64,000 nt of DNA. It comes from Bacillota bacterium (GTDB lineage: Bacteria; Bacillota; Clostridia; Lachnospirales; Lachnospiraceae). Under the pieces are notes generated by a model, which was given only the letters and a program-made list of their open reading frames with translations, was not told where the DNA came from and made no database searches. Shown piece by piece: positions 11,309 through 20,236 of the stretch (the first letter of the stretch is position 1; each line of letters starts with the position of its first letter). A program made the position numbers and the translations under genes. The stretch lies in contig JAEZKA010000065.1 of assembly GCA_023436225.1 (NCBI GenBank), positions 1 to 64,000 of the forward strand, given 5' to 3'.

Positions 11309-13213
11309 ATGATTGAGAAAATGAGATTTTTAAGCATTACGGGTCCAAAGGATGATTTTGACCGAGTAGTGAATAAATATCTGACAAAGTATGATATTCA
11401 ATTAGAGAATGCGCTTACCGAACTTAGTACCTCCCATAGCCTAAAGCCTTTTGTAGAAACTAATCCCTACAAAGATTTAGCAGTAAAAGCGGAAGATTTA
11501 ATCAAAAAAGTTGACCATGTAGATTTTTCCAAGGATGAATTAATGTCTCCAGAGGAAGCTGCAGAGGTAATTAACGCTGCATACGATACATTATCCGATC
11601 TAAATGCAAAAAAGCGGGAACTGAAAGCCCAACGACATGAGTGTAATGAGCTTCTATTACAGATTGAGCATTTCCGCCATTTAGATTATGATATTCATAA
11701 AATAATGGACTTGAAATTTATTAAGTTCCGTTTCGGTAAGGTTCCCCACGAATTTTATACCAGATTAACGAAGTATGTATACGATAATTTGACTACTGTA
11801 TTCTACGAGTGTGAACGTGACCGGGAATTTGTATGGGGTATTTACTTTGTACCAGCAAATGAAGCAGTGAAAATCGACGCGATCTACGCTTCTCTTCACT
11901 TTGAACGGGTAAAGCTACCGGATGCCTATGTGGGAACACCGGAGGAGTCTTTTAATTCAATTATTGCAAAAATCAACGAAATTAATAACTCTTTGAACGA
12001 TATATATGCAGAGATTAAGGAACGTCTCGCTAGCGTAGCTGACAAACTATTATTAGCGAATTATACAATTTCTGTATTATCCAGGAACTTTGATGTTCGT
12101 AAATTGGCTGCCTGTACCAGAGATAAGGGCAAGAACGATGTCTTCTATATTATATGCGGATGGATTACCGAGAAGGATTCTGGAGCACTGTTGAAGGAGG
12201 CGGAAACCGATAATTTGGTTTATTGTGTCTGTGATGATGGTCAGGTTGAGAAGGACAAAAAGCCACCGACGAAGCTCAAGAACTTACGTATTTTTAAACC
12301 CTTTGAAATGTTTATTAAGATGTATGGTTTACCGGCCTATAACGAGATTGATCCGACCTCATTTGTGGCCATTACCTATTCCATTATCTTTGGTATCATG
12401 TTCGGCGATGTTGGCCAAGGTATCTGTCTGATTATTGGTGGTCTTTTGATTTACAAACTAAAGAAGATGAATCTGGCAGCCATTATTGCACTTGCCGGAG
12501 TATTCTCTACCATCTTCGGTTTCGTTTACGGCAGTGTCTTCGGATTTGAAGATTTAATTAATCCTCTTTGGTTATCTCCAAGAGAAAATGTAATGACCGT
12601 GCTGATCACTGCTGTCGGCTTCGGTGTACTGCTGATTATAATTGCCATGTTGATTAACATCGTTAATGGCATTAAAGCGAAGGATTGGGGTCGCGTATTA
12701 TTCGACACCAATGGAGTTGCGGGACTGGTCTTCTACGGCATGCTGATTACCTGTGTTGTTTTAGTTTTTACTGACCATGCATTACCTGCAATTATCTTTT
12801 TTATTATCTTCTTTATCATACCTTTATTGCTCATTTTCTTCAGAGAGCCATTGACTCACTTAATTGAAAAGAGGTCACATATCTTTCCAGAGCACAAGGT
12901 TATGTTTTTTGTAGAGTCTACCTTTGAATTATTTGAGGTTCTTCTTAGCTACTTAACGAATACCATTTCCTTCTTACGTATCGGCGCCTTTGCACTAAGC
13001 CATGCCGCTATGATGGGTGTTGTTATGCTTTTGGCAGGTGCGGAGACTTCAAATCCTAATATTGTTGCTCTTATAATCGGTAATATCGTTGTTGCAGCAA
13101 TGGAAGGTTTGGTTGTAGGTATTCAGGTACTTCGACTGGAATATTACGAGATGTTCAGTCGTTTTTATAAGGGTACCGGTAAAGAATTTAAGCCTTATAA
13201 GGGCAAGAAATAG
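11309..13213 (+). CDS. ntpI: V-type ATP synthase subunit I (a-subunit), operon 2
   Basis: 634 aa. It has an N-terminal cytoplasmic coiled-coil stalk and a C-terminal membrane domain of about seven helices, with FGIMFGDVGQGI and the conserved TNTISFLRIGAFALSHAAMM helix that carries the essential arginine. The start follows a GGAGGTG site. Subunit I sets the ion pathway together with proteolipid K (13263-13679). The arginine helix sequence differs clearly from that of operon 1 (SYSRLLALGL), in line with a separate lineage. Confidence 0.94.
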   Translation: MIEKMRFLSITGPKDDFDRVVNKYLTKYDIQLENALTELSTSHSLKPFVETNPYKDLAVKAEDLIKKVDHVDFSKDELMSPEEAAEVINAAYDTLSDLNAKKRELKAQRHECNELLLQIEHFRHLDYDIHKIMDLKFIKFRFGKVPHEFYTRLTKYVYDNLTTVFYECERDREFVWGIYFVPANEAVKIDAIYASLHFERVKLPDAYVGTPEESFNSIIAKINEINNSLNDIYAEIKERLASVADKLLLANYTISVLSRNFDVRKLAACTRDKGKNDVFYIICGWITEKDSGALLKEAETDNLVYCVCDDGQVEKDKKPPTKLKNLRIFKPFEMFIKMYGLPAYNEIDPTSFVAITYSIIFGIMFGDVGQGICLIIGGLLIYKLKKMNLAAIIALAGVFSTIFGFVYGSVFGFEDLINPLWLSPRENVMTVLITAVGFGVLLIIIAMLINIVNGIKAKDWGRVLFDTNGVAGLVFYGMLITCVVLVFTDHALPAIIFFIIFFIIPLLLIFFREPLTHLIEKRSHIFPEHKVMFFVESTFELFEVLLSYLTNTISFLRIGAFALSHAAMMGVVMLLAGAETSNPNIVALIIGNIVVAAMEGLVVGIQVLRLEYYEMFSRFYKGTGKEFKPYKGKK

Positions 13214-13262
13214 TAAACATAAAAATTTGAATTATTTATTAATATTAAGGAGGAATTCTATC

Positions 13263-13679
13263 ATGGCATTAAAAATAACAATCGTTCTCGCATTAATCTT
13301 AAGTATTATTGTTCCCTTTGGAGCATTTTTAGCAAGTAAAAGAAGTAAAGGTGGCTTAAAAGCTTCTCTAGCCTTCAATGTCTTTATGTTTTTCGGTATT
13401 TTAGTAGTTGCTAACGTAATGATGTTCTCTGGTTATGCTTTCGCTGCTGAGGATACAGCTGCTGCAGTTGGTACGGATGGCTGGAAATACATCGCAGCTG
13501 CTTTATCCACCGGTTTGTCCTGTATCGGTGGTGGTATTGCGGTTGCTTCTGCAGCTTCTGCTGCTTTAGGTGCAATCAGTGAAGACTCTTCTATCATGGG
13601 TAAATCCTTAATCTTCGTAGCTCTTGCAGAAGGTATTGCGCTTTACGGCTTGATTGTCTCCTTCACAATTCTTGGTTAA
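13263..13679 (+). CDS. ntpK: V-type ATP synthase rotor proteolipid K, variant without Na+ ligands
   Basis: 138 aa. The C-terminal hairpin (about 74-137) is a standard c-ring hairpin with Glu123 in ALAEGIALYG. The N-terminal two helices (about 3-23 and 37-58) are not a copy of it and carry no carboxylate. Gln in the first helix of the hairpin, the LPGTQ element and the Thr after the glutamate, all present in the operon 1 proteolipid, are missing, so H+ coupling is the simpler reading (inference). The ATG at 13263 has AAGGAGG upstream; the open frame begins 12 codons earlier. Confidence 0.9.
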   Translation: MALKITIVLALILSIIVPFGAFLASKRSKGGLKASLAFNVFMFFGILVVANVMMFSGYAFAAEDTAAAVGTDGWKYIAAALSTGLSCIGGGIAVASAASAALGAISEDSSIMGKSLIFVALAEGIALYGLIVSFTILG

Positions 13680-13730
13680 TAAAACGGAATAAAATTTGCC
13701 TACCCTTTACATTAGTTTATGCTGATGTGT

Positions 13731-13753
13731 AACGACTCGCATACGAGACGGTT
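13731..13753 (+). other. hairpin in the K-F spacer of operon 2
   Basis: Within the 128-bp K-F gap, AACGACTCG pairs with CGAGACGGTT (one bulge, one mismatch). No T-run follows, so it is not a plain terminator. The rest of the spacer holds nothing clear except the GGAGG of the next gene. Confidence 0.45.
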
Positions 13754-13807
13754 TAATTAGGGATTACTCAGGCACAAACTTGGAACATAATTTATGGAGG
13801 AAATAAT

Positions 13808-14116
13808 ATGCGTATGTATCTTATCAGCGATAATATTGATACTTATACCGGAATGAAGCTTGCCGGTGTCAGCGGTGTTGTAGTTCATACAAAGCCGGAG
13901 TTAAAGCTTGAATTAGACAAAGTGCTTGCAGATAAGACGATAGGCATTATTTTGATTACAGAAAAGCTCAGCAATGAGTTTCCTGAAATCATTAATGACG
14001 TAAAATTAAACAAAAGAATTCCATTAATCGTTGAAATTCCTGATCGACATGGGACCGGTCGTAAACCAGACTTTATTACCTCCTATGTTAATGAAGCCAT
14101 CGGATTAAAATTATAA
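13808..14116 (+). CDS. ntpG: V-type ATP synthase subunit F, operon 2
   Basis: Central-stalk subunit, 102 aa, with the family's N-terminal strand followed by KLAGVSGVVV, the IGIILITEKL core and the RIPLIVEIPD segment. The ATG lies 6 bp after GGAGG. It sits between K and E, separated from both by long spacers (128 and 122 bp) with hairpins, unlike the overlapping arrangement in operon 1. Confidence 0.9.
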   Translation: MRMYLISDNIDTYTGMKLAGVSGVVVHTKPELKLELDKVLADKTIGIILITEKLSNEFPEIINDVKLNKRIPLIVEIPDRHGTGRKPDFITSYVNEAIGLKL

Positions 14117-14120
14117 GGGC

Positions 14121-14214
14121 GTGAATTATAAAAGAATTCACAGCTAGAAGCTTGTGCTAACTCAAAGGGTAAGTATGATAGGACAGTGTGAGAAATCATG
14201 ATTTTTCACACTGT
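14121..14214 (+). other. two hairpins in the F-E spacer of operon 2
   Basis: A perfect 7-bp stem (GTGAATT with AATTCAC, 14121-14141) and a 14-bp stem with one G-U pair (14183-14196 with 14201-14214, loop CATG). The second lies 25 bp before the E start. No T-run follows either, so they look like RNA stability or processing elements (inference). Confidence 0.55.
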
Positions 14215-14238
14215 TATGAAGAAAGGCAAGGTTATAGA

Positions 14239-14805
14239 ATGACTCTTGATGAAAAATTAGATCATTTTTATTCTTCGGTCATCGATAGTGCTACGAAGCA
14301 GAATATTGAGATTGTTGAAGAATATAAGAAAACACTTCAAAAGAATTATGATGAGCGCAAAGAAATTGCATTGCGTAAAGCGGAGGCAAATTACCGAATG
14401 GCCTCTGATAACATCACACGCGAAAGAAATCGAAAATTATCTGCGGAAGCAATGGATATCAGGCGAAAGGTTTTAGACAAGACAGCCGAAATATCCGAAC
14501 TCATATTCCGCGATGTTAAAATTAAATTGGAGAATTATATGAAGACCTCCGATTACGATGAATTATTAGTTGCTCAGATAAAAAATGCAAAAGAGTTTGC
14601 TCAGGGAGATTCACTAACGGTTTATATTAATCCTTCTGATGCTAGCAAGAAATCTGCCTTGGAAGAAAAGACAGGGGTATCCCTAACGGTAAGCGATCGT
14701 GATTTCATTGGTGGCAGCCGTGCTGTAATACCATCCCGCAGTATTCTGATTGACAATTCATTTTTAACTAAAATGGAAGAAGCAAAGAGTTCCTTTACTC
14801 TTTAA
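14239..14805 (+). CDS. ntpE: V-type ATP synthase subunit E, operon 2
   Basis: Peripheral-stalk subunit, 188 aa: an N-terminal charged coiled coil (about 1-90) and a C-terminal globular part with FIGGSRAVIPSRSILIDNSF, the usual E ending. An upstream in-frame ATG at 14188 falls inside a hairpin and has no ribosome site. The ATG at 14239 has only a weak AAAGG upstream, so the start is moderately sure. It is followed closely by A. Confidence 0.85.
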   Translation: MTLDEKLDHFYSSVIDSATKQNIEIVEEYKKTLQKNYDERKEIALRKAEANYRMASDNITRERNRKLSAEAMDIRRKVLDKTAEISELIFRDVKIKLENYMKTSDYDELLVAQIKNAKEFAQGDSLTVYINPSDASKKSALEEKTGVSLTVSDRDFIGGSRAVIPSRSILIDNSFLTKMEEAKSSFTL

Positions 14806-14831
14806 GACTATGAAAGGGAGAGTTCATCCTT

Positions 14832-16598
14832 ATGAATGTAACAGGTAGAATATTTGGTATCAACGGTCCGATTGTATATGTTGGCGAAAACAAAGCCTTT
14901 AAGATGGGTGAAATGGTTCTGGTCGGTAAAGATAAACTGGTAGGCGAAGTAATTGGTCTTACCACGGGCAAAACCACAATCCAGGTTTATGAAGAAACCA
15001 CAGGACTCAGACCGGGTGATGAAGTTATATCAACGGGTGCTGCTATTTCCGTTACACTGGCTCCAGGTATCATCAGTAATATTTTTGATGGTATTGAACG
15101 TCCTCTACAGGAAATTGCCGCAAAGTCCGGTGCATTTATATCTAGGGGTGTCAGTGTAGAGTCTCTGGACACAACAAAGCTATGGGATGTTCATGTTACT
15201 GTAAAGCCCGGTGATAAGATATATGGTGGAACCATCATTGCTGAGGTTCCCGAGACCAGGGCAGTAATTCACAAATCCATGGTACCTCCAGATGTCTTTG
15301 GTACAGTAACTAAGATTGTCCCCGATGGAAAATATACCATCAAGGATACGATTGTAACAATTATTGATAATAAAGGTCAGGAACAAGAGCTGTCCTTGAC
15401 ACAGAAATGGCCGATTCGTATCCCGCGCCCCACCGCGAAAAGATATCCCTCCGACCGCCCTTTGGTTACCGGTCAGAGAATTCTAGATACACTGTTCCCC
15501 ATCTCCAAGGGTGGCACTGCTGCTATCCCGGGTGGTTTCGGAACCGGAAAGACAATGACGCAGCACCAGTTGGCAAAATGGTGCGATGCTGATATCATCG
15601 TATATATCGGTTGCGGCGAGCGTGGCAATGAGATGACCGAGGTTCTCGAGGATTTCACCAAGCTGGTAGATCCCAAGAGCGGTAATCCCTTACTTGATCG
15701 TACCACACTGATTGCCAACACCTCCAATATGCCGGTTGCAGCACGTGAAGCAAGTATTTATACCGGTATTACATTAGCAGAATATTATAGAGATATGGGT
15801 TACCATGTGGCAATCATGGCAGACTCCACCTCCCGTTGGGCAGAAGCTCTTCGTGAATTGTCAGGCCGTCTTGAGGAAATGCCTGCCGAAGAAGGCTTCC
15901 CTGCTTATCTGGCATCAAGACTCTCCGCTTTCTATGAGCGTGCCGGTTTTATGCAGAACCTGAATTGGACGGAAGGTAGTGTTTCTATCATTGGTGCTGT
16001 ATCTCCCCAGGGTGGTGACTTCTCTGAGCCGGTAACACAGAACACAAAGCGTTTCGTTCGTTGCTTCTGGGCTCTGGATAAATCTCTTGCTTACGCACGT
16101 CATTTCCCCGCAATTCAATGGTTGACCAGCTATAGTGAATATGTGAATGACCTTGCACCCTGGTATACCAAGAATGTCGGTGAAGACTTTGTAGAATGTC
16201 GTAATCAGATTCTAAGCCTACTTACACAGGAAAGTCAGTTAAACGAAATTGTTAAGCTAATCGGTAGCGATGTTCTACCCGATGATCAGAAGCTGGTTTT
16301 AGAGATCGCAAGAGTAATTCGTCTTGGTTTTGTTCAACAGAACGCCTATCACCCTTCTGACACCTATGTGCCAATGGCTAAGCAGCTTAAGATGATGCAG
16401 ACCATTCTGTATTTATTCCAAAAGTCAAGACAGCTCATAGACCGCAACATGCCTATGTCTCTATTAAAAGAAAGCCCTGTTTTTGATAAAGTAATCACCA
16501 TAAAATATGATGTTGCGAATGATGAGTTAGATAAATTTGATGATTACAGGGCTATGATTGATGAGTTCTATGAACAAATTATGGCGAAGAATGCATAA
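14832..16598 (+). CDS. ntpA: V-type ATP synthase subunit A (catalytic), operon 2
   Basis: Catalytic head subunit, 588 aa. Walker A GGFGTGKT is followed by [14 protein letters not shown] and [18 protein letters not shown], all intact. The ATG follows AAAGGGAG. It is the same length as its paralogue at 1364-3130 and readily alignable by eye, yet clearly diverged, so the operons are old paralogues or were acquired separately, not a recent duplication. A 229-bp structured spacer separates it from B. Confidence 0.97.
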   Translation: MNVTGRIFGINGPIVYVGENKAFKMGEMVLVGKDKLVGEVIGLTTGKTTIQVYEETTGLRPGDEVISTGAAISVTLAPGIISNIFDGIERPLQEIAAKSGAFISRGVSVESLDTTKLWDVHVTVKPGDKIYGGTIIAEVPETRAVIHKSMVPPDVFGTVTKIVPDGKYTIKDTIVTIIDNKGQEQELSLTQKWPIRIPRPTAKRYPSDRPLVTGQRILDTLFPISKGGTAAIPGGFGTGKTMTQHQLAKWCDADIIVYIGCGERGNEMTEVLEDFTKLVDPKSGNPLLDRTTLIANTSNMPVAAREASIYTGITLAEYYRDMGYHVAIMADSTSRWAEALRELSGRLEEMPAEEGFPAYLASRLSAFYERAGFMQNLNWTEGSVSIIGAVSPQGGDFSEPVTQNTKRFVRCFWALDKSLAYARHFPAIQWLTSYSEYVNDLAPWYTKNVGEDFVECRNQILSLLTQESQLNEIVKLIGSDVLPDDQKLVLEIARVIRLGFVQQNAYHPSDTYVPMAKQLKMMQTILYLFQKSRQLIDRNMPMSLLKESPVFDKVITIKYDVANDELDKFDDYRAMIDEFYEQIMAKNA

Positions 16599-16631
16599 AA
16601 GAATAAAGATGTTACCGCTAAGCTTTTAAGA

Positions 16632-16776
16632 CTTCGTAGTTTATATCATCATCCTTCTTTCGATAATTTTACACCTCTATCTCACCAGTACTGCCTATTT
16701 TATGATCAGGCAGCTACTTACAGGTGCATACATCAGTGTAAAATCACTCAAGAAGAACGATGATACTCCTACGAAG
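16632..16776 (+). other. large nested hairpin between the A and B genes of operon 2
   Basis: Read outside in: CTTCGTAG with CTACGAAG (16632-16639/16769-16776, 8 bp), a 7-bp and a 5-bp stem around small internal loops, ATTTTACAC with GTGTAAAAT (16666-16674/16736-16744, 9 bp), CACC with GGTG, then AGTA and CTGCCT with AGGCAG (16691-16696/16708-16713). The arms add up to about 40 pairs. No T-run follows. It lies wholly in the 229-bp A-B gap, ending 52 bp before the B start. It could be an RNA processing or stability element or an old palindromic insertion. Confidence 0.65.
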
Positions 16777-16827
16777 ATAATAGGTTTTGATTTCGGCAAC
16801 ATCCCTAAAGAATTAGGAGGATAGATT

Positions 16828-18219
16828 ATGTCAATAGAATATTTAGGACTAAGTCAAATTAACGGCCCCCTGATTGTTCTGGAAGGTATTCGAGGAGCAT
16901 CCTTCGATGAAATTGTAGAACTGACAGTGGAAGGCAATAAGAAAAAACTTGGAAGAATTGTCGAATTATATGAGGATAAGGCTGTAATCCAGGTATTCCA
17001 GGGTACCGAGGATATGTCCTTATTCAATACCCATACTAAATTAACCGGACATCCGATGGAGGTTGCACTCTCTCCCGAGATCCTCGGTCGTGTATTCAAT
17101 GGTGTAGGTCAGCCGATCGACGGCTTGGGTAATATTGTATCCGAGACAAAGCGCGATGTGAACGGTCAACCACTGAATCCCTGCTCCAGAGAATATCCGA
17201 GAAACTATATTAAGACAGGTATCTCTGCAATTGATTGTCTGACTACCCTGATTCGTGGTCAGAAGCTGCCCATCTTCTCAGGAAATGGACTTCCTCACGA
17301 TCAGCTGGCTGCACAGATTGTAAAACAGGCTTCTCTTGGAGAGAATTCCGAAGGAGAATTTGCGATTGTATTTGCTGCAATGGGTGTAAAGCATGATGTA
17401 GCCGATTTCTTCCGCAGAACCTTTGAGGAAAGCGGCGCCAGCTCACATGTTGTAATGTTTCTTAATTTGGCAAATGATCCGGTTGTTGAACGTCTGATTA
17501 CGCCTAAGGTGGCTTTAACTGCTGCAGAATACCTTGCTTTCGAAAAGGGGATGCATATTCTGGTTATCCTTACGGATATGACCTCTTTTGCAGAAGCAAT
17601 GCGTGAGGTGTCCTCCTCAAAAGGTGAAATCCCCAGCAGAAAGGGTTATCCCGGATATCTTTACAGTGAATTGGCTACTCTTTATGAGAGAGCTGGAATT
17701 GTTCATGGCTGTCCCGGATCAGTAACCCAGATTCCGATTTTAACCATGCCCAATGATGATATTACCCATCCCATCCCGGACTTAACCGGATATATTACCG
17801 AGGGACAGATAGTTCTTGACCGTTCCCTTCACCAGAAAGCGATTTATCCTCCGATCAGTATCCTCCCCTCCCTCTCCCGTCTTATGAAGGACGGTATCGG
17901 AAAGGGCTATACCAGAGAAGATCATCAGGACCTCGCTAATCAGCTCTTCTCTTCCTATGCCCGCGTAGGCGATGCAAGAGCCTTAGCAAGCGTTATCGGT
18001 GAGGATGAATTGTCTGCTCTGGATAAGCTGTACCTGAAGTTTGGTGCTGCGATGGAACAGGAATTCATTGCTCAAGGAATGATTGAAGATCGTACTATCG
18101 TTCAAACTCTAGATAAGGGCTGGGAATTATTATCCATCCTGCCCAGAGAAGAGCTTGACCGTATTGATACCAAGATTTTGGATAAATATTTCCAGCCCAA
18201 GAAAGCAGTAAGCGAATAG
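16828..18219 (+). CDS. ntpB: V-type ATP synthase subunit B, operon 2
   Basis: Non-catalytic head subunit, 463 aa, full length. It has [17 protein letters not shown] at the degenerate P-loop position, the [18 protein letters not shown] stretch and [12 protein letters not shown]. The ATG follows AGGAGG. It is separated from A by a structured spacer and followed 10 bp later by D. Paralogue of the edge gene at 1-1364. Confidence 0.97.
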   Translation: MSIEYLGLSQINGPLIVLEGIRGASFDEIVELTVEGNKKKLGRIVELYEDKAVIQVFQGTEDMSLFNTHTKLTGHPMEVALSPEILGRVFNGVGQPIDGLGNIVSETKRDVNGQPLNPCSREYPRNYIKTGISAIDCLTTLIRGQKLPIFSGNGLPHDQLAAQIVKQASLGENSEGEFAIVFAAMGVKHDVADFFRRTFEESGASSHVVMFLNLANDPVVERLITPKVALTAAEYLAFEKGMHILVILTDMTSFAEAMREVSSSKGEIPSRKGYPGYLYSELATLYERAGIVHGCPGSVTQIPILTMPNDDITHPIPDLTGYITEGQIVLDRSLHQKAIYPPISILPSLSRLMKDGIGKGYTREDHQDLANQLFSSYARVGDARALASVIGEDELSALDKLYLKFGAAMEQEFIAQGMIEDRTIVQTLDKGWELLSILPREELDRIDTKILDKYFQPKKAVSE

Positions 18220-18229
18220 AGGTGATTCC

Positions 18230-18850
18230 ATGAATCCGAATACCTTCCCTACGAAGGGTAACTTAATATTGGCTAAGAATTCCCTGAGGCTTGCGAAGCA
18301 GGGTTACGAATTAATGGATAAGAAGCGTAACATTTTGATGCGTGAGCTGATGGAATTAATTGATAAGGCTAAGGATATTCAGAGAGAAATTGATAGTACC
18401 TTTACCTCCGCTTATCTCTCACTCCAGCAGGCTAATATCGAGATGGGCATTATCAATGTTCAGGAATTAAGCAACACCATTCCGGAAGAAGACTCCATAG
18501 AGATTAAGCAGCGAAGCATTATGGGTACAGAAATCCCGTTAGTGGAGTATGATAGTACTGTTAGCAAACCTACGTATGCCTTTTTTCAGACGAAGCTGTC
18601 TCTAGATGAAGCTACGAAACGTTTTGTCAAGGTAAAGGATCTTACCATAAGGTTATCTATGATAGAAAACTCAGCTTATCGTTTGGCTACCAATATCAAT
18701 AAGACACAAAAACGTGCCAATGCACTTAAAAACATCACGATTCCTTCCTATACTACTCTGGTTACTGAGATACAGAATGCCTTGGAGGAAAAGGAACGAG
18801 AAGAATTTACTCGTCTTAAGGTTATCAAAAGACGCCAAACGGCACAATAG
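18230..18850 (+). CDS. ntpD: V-type ATP synthase subunit D, operon 2
   Basis: Central-stalk shaft subunit, 206 aa, with the family signature near the N-terminus (PTKGNLILAKNSLRLAKQGY, then LMDKKRNIL) and long N- and C-terminal helices forming the coiled-coil axle, ending in a charged tail. It starts 10 bp after B behind AGAGGTGAT. Last gene of operon 2; a terminator follows. Confidence 0.95.
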   Translation: MNPNTFPTKGNLILAKNSLRLAKQGYELMDKKRNILMRELMELIDKAKDIQREIDSTFTSAYLSLQQANIEMGIINVQELSNTIPEEDSIEIKQRSIMGTEIPLVEYDSTVSKPTYAFFQTKLSLDEATKRFVKVKDLTIRLSMIENSAYRLATNINKTQKRANALKNITIPSYTTLVTEIQNALEEKEREEFTRLKVIKRRQTAQ

Positions 18851-18890
18851 TTTACAAAGAACGCAGCTCAAAATTAATATAGTTATAACC

Positions 18891-18930
18891 AAGAAGGAGA
18901 CAGAGAGATTTAACCTGTCTCCTTCTTTCT
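18891..18930. terminator. bidirectional terminator between operon 2 and the kinase-like gene
   Basis: A perfect 13-bp stem (18891-18903 with 18915-18927), 11-nt loop, pyrimidine-rich tail. It lies between two convergent genes and probably serves both. Confidence 0.8.
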
Positions 18931-19016
18931 CATGATACCAAATAGTATAACACAAATATCCTTACACGCTTTCAAAAGCTGTATCCATTTTAGCGAGTAA
19001 TGATCGCCGTTCCTAT

Positions 19017-19595
19017 TTAGTATATTTCTTCTCCTGAAATTATAAAATCAGACCGATCTCTCGGTTTCTGCTCTTGAAGATATTTATCCTCTCCTATCAT
19101 CCAATGCTCCCAGGATTCAAGTGCATTTTCACCATCTCTCATTAATCCTCTCTTTAAACGAAGATCTCTATTACATTCTACAAATATTTTAATGTCAAAC
19201 ATATTATGCAACTGGTCACTTATAGCGTAAACCCCTTCTACAATAATTAATCCATTTGGTTCTATGGTGTGCCATTCTGCCAATTTATCCAATCCCCAAT
19301 CATATCTTTGATACCTTGCTTCCATACCGTTTATAACAGGAATAATAATATCCTGTTTCAGTCTTTTGATATCGTAATCTTCTCCTGCTTCTTTTTCCCA
19401 TATTTCCAGTTGTGATCTTTCATTCGATGGTTTGTAGAAATCATCCATATGTATTATCTGACCACCGACATACCTTGAAACAATATGTTCTGCCAGGGTA
19501 CTCTTTCCTGAGCCACCGCACCCATCTATAGCAATGAAGCAAAATGACTTTACTGAAATAGTCTCTTTAATTTTATTTATTATATTATTTATCAT
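19017..19595 (-). CDS. uridine kinase-like P-loop NTPase
   Basis: 192 aa. Walker A AIDGCGGSGKST is at about 23-34; HMDDFYKP follows at the place where uridine kinases bind the nucleoside, and GLIIVEGVYAI forms the Walker B region. These fit the uridine kinase/phosphoribulokinase family, which transfers a phosphate from ATP to a small substrate. The true substrate cannot be read from the sequence. The ATG follows GGGGAGG. It is a single-gene unit convergent with V-ATPase operon 2. Confidence 0.75.
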   Translation of the reverse strand: MINNIINKIKETISVKSFCFIAIDGCGGSGKSTLAEHIVSRYVGGQIIHMDDFYKPSNERSQLEIWEKEAGEDYDIKRLKQDIIIPVINGMEARYQRYDWGLDKLAEWHTIEPNGLIIVEGVYAISDQLHNMFDIKIFVECNRDLRLKRGLMRDGENALESWEHWMIGEDKYLQEQKPRDRSDFIISGEEIY

Positions 19596-20092
19596 CTCTT
19601 AACCTCCCCTGGTCGCTACAGTAAACCCTTGCGAACAATACATGTGATTATAATACTATAACTTATCTACTTGCTTAATATCAATATCTTTGTTTATAGA
19701 TTTTATTTTTTAAAAATAATTATAAATCGCGTATATAATTTTCTCTTTGGAACATAATAAATATCAGATACGACGTATGAACTTAACTTGCATGATGGCA
19801 TAGACTTTATACGAATAAGTTATCAGTCGTATCTAAAAAAAGAATATAGAATCTTATAATTTAGTCTCAGAATTATAAGCAGCAATGTGTTCTTGTAGAG
19901 TTGGGAGATGATAGCTTTTGGACAGTTATAAAAATAATTTGTTATTAGTTAGAACTCACTATCGAACTGAATATTTGCACTAAAACAGAAAATTGAGACA
20001 CCAGTTAGTAGAAGCAGGAATTTAATTATTCCTGCTTCTATTAATTCATGACAATAGAAAGATTGCAAAGCAAGCTTGATAAATTGATGTTA
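19596..20092. other. AT-rich intergenic region with one strong hairpin
   Basis: No gene seen. A perfect 13-bp hairpin with a 6-nt loop lies at 20009-20040. It has no T-run on either strand, but is downstream of mscS and may act as its terminator or mRNA end. The 17-bp sequence at 20068-20084 (AAGCAAGCTTGATAAAT) recurs exactly at 20184-20200 inside the neighbouring palindromic element. Confidence 0.6.
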
Positions 20093-20236
20093 CGCGAATA
20101 AGCAGATTAGCAGCTCGAATACTTCAAATACAAAGTATTCGAGCTCGCGTTGCACTTATCCATAAAAATAAGTACATTTATTCAAGCAAGCTTGATAAAT
20201 GTACTTATTTCTTATGGACTAATCTGCTTATTCGCG
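20093..20236. repeat. 144-bp nested palindromic element overlapping the mscS stop codon
   Basis: A perfect 18-bp terminal inverted repeat (20093-20110 and 20219-20236, CGCGAATAAGCAGATTAG) encloses two separate hairpins: a 13-bp stem at 20112-20145 and a long stem at 20159-20218 (TCCATAA plus a 15-bp arm, closing on TCAAG/CTTGA). Folded, it would be a three-way junction. The right terminal repeat contains the last codons and stop of the mscS gene. No target-site duplication is evident and no T-run follows. Confidence 0.75.

Noticed and set aside
16599..16827. Promoter or small gene in the A-B gap of operon 2
   Set aside because: No frame with a ribosome site and no clear -35/-10 pair; the space is mostly taken by the nested hairpin.
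20093..20236. Transposon of the MITE class
   Set aside because: The inverted repeats fit, but I see no flanking target duplication and no second copy in the window, so I left it as a palindromic element.
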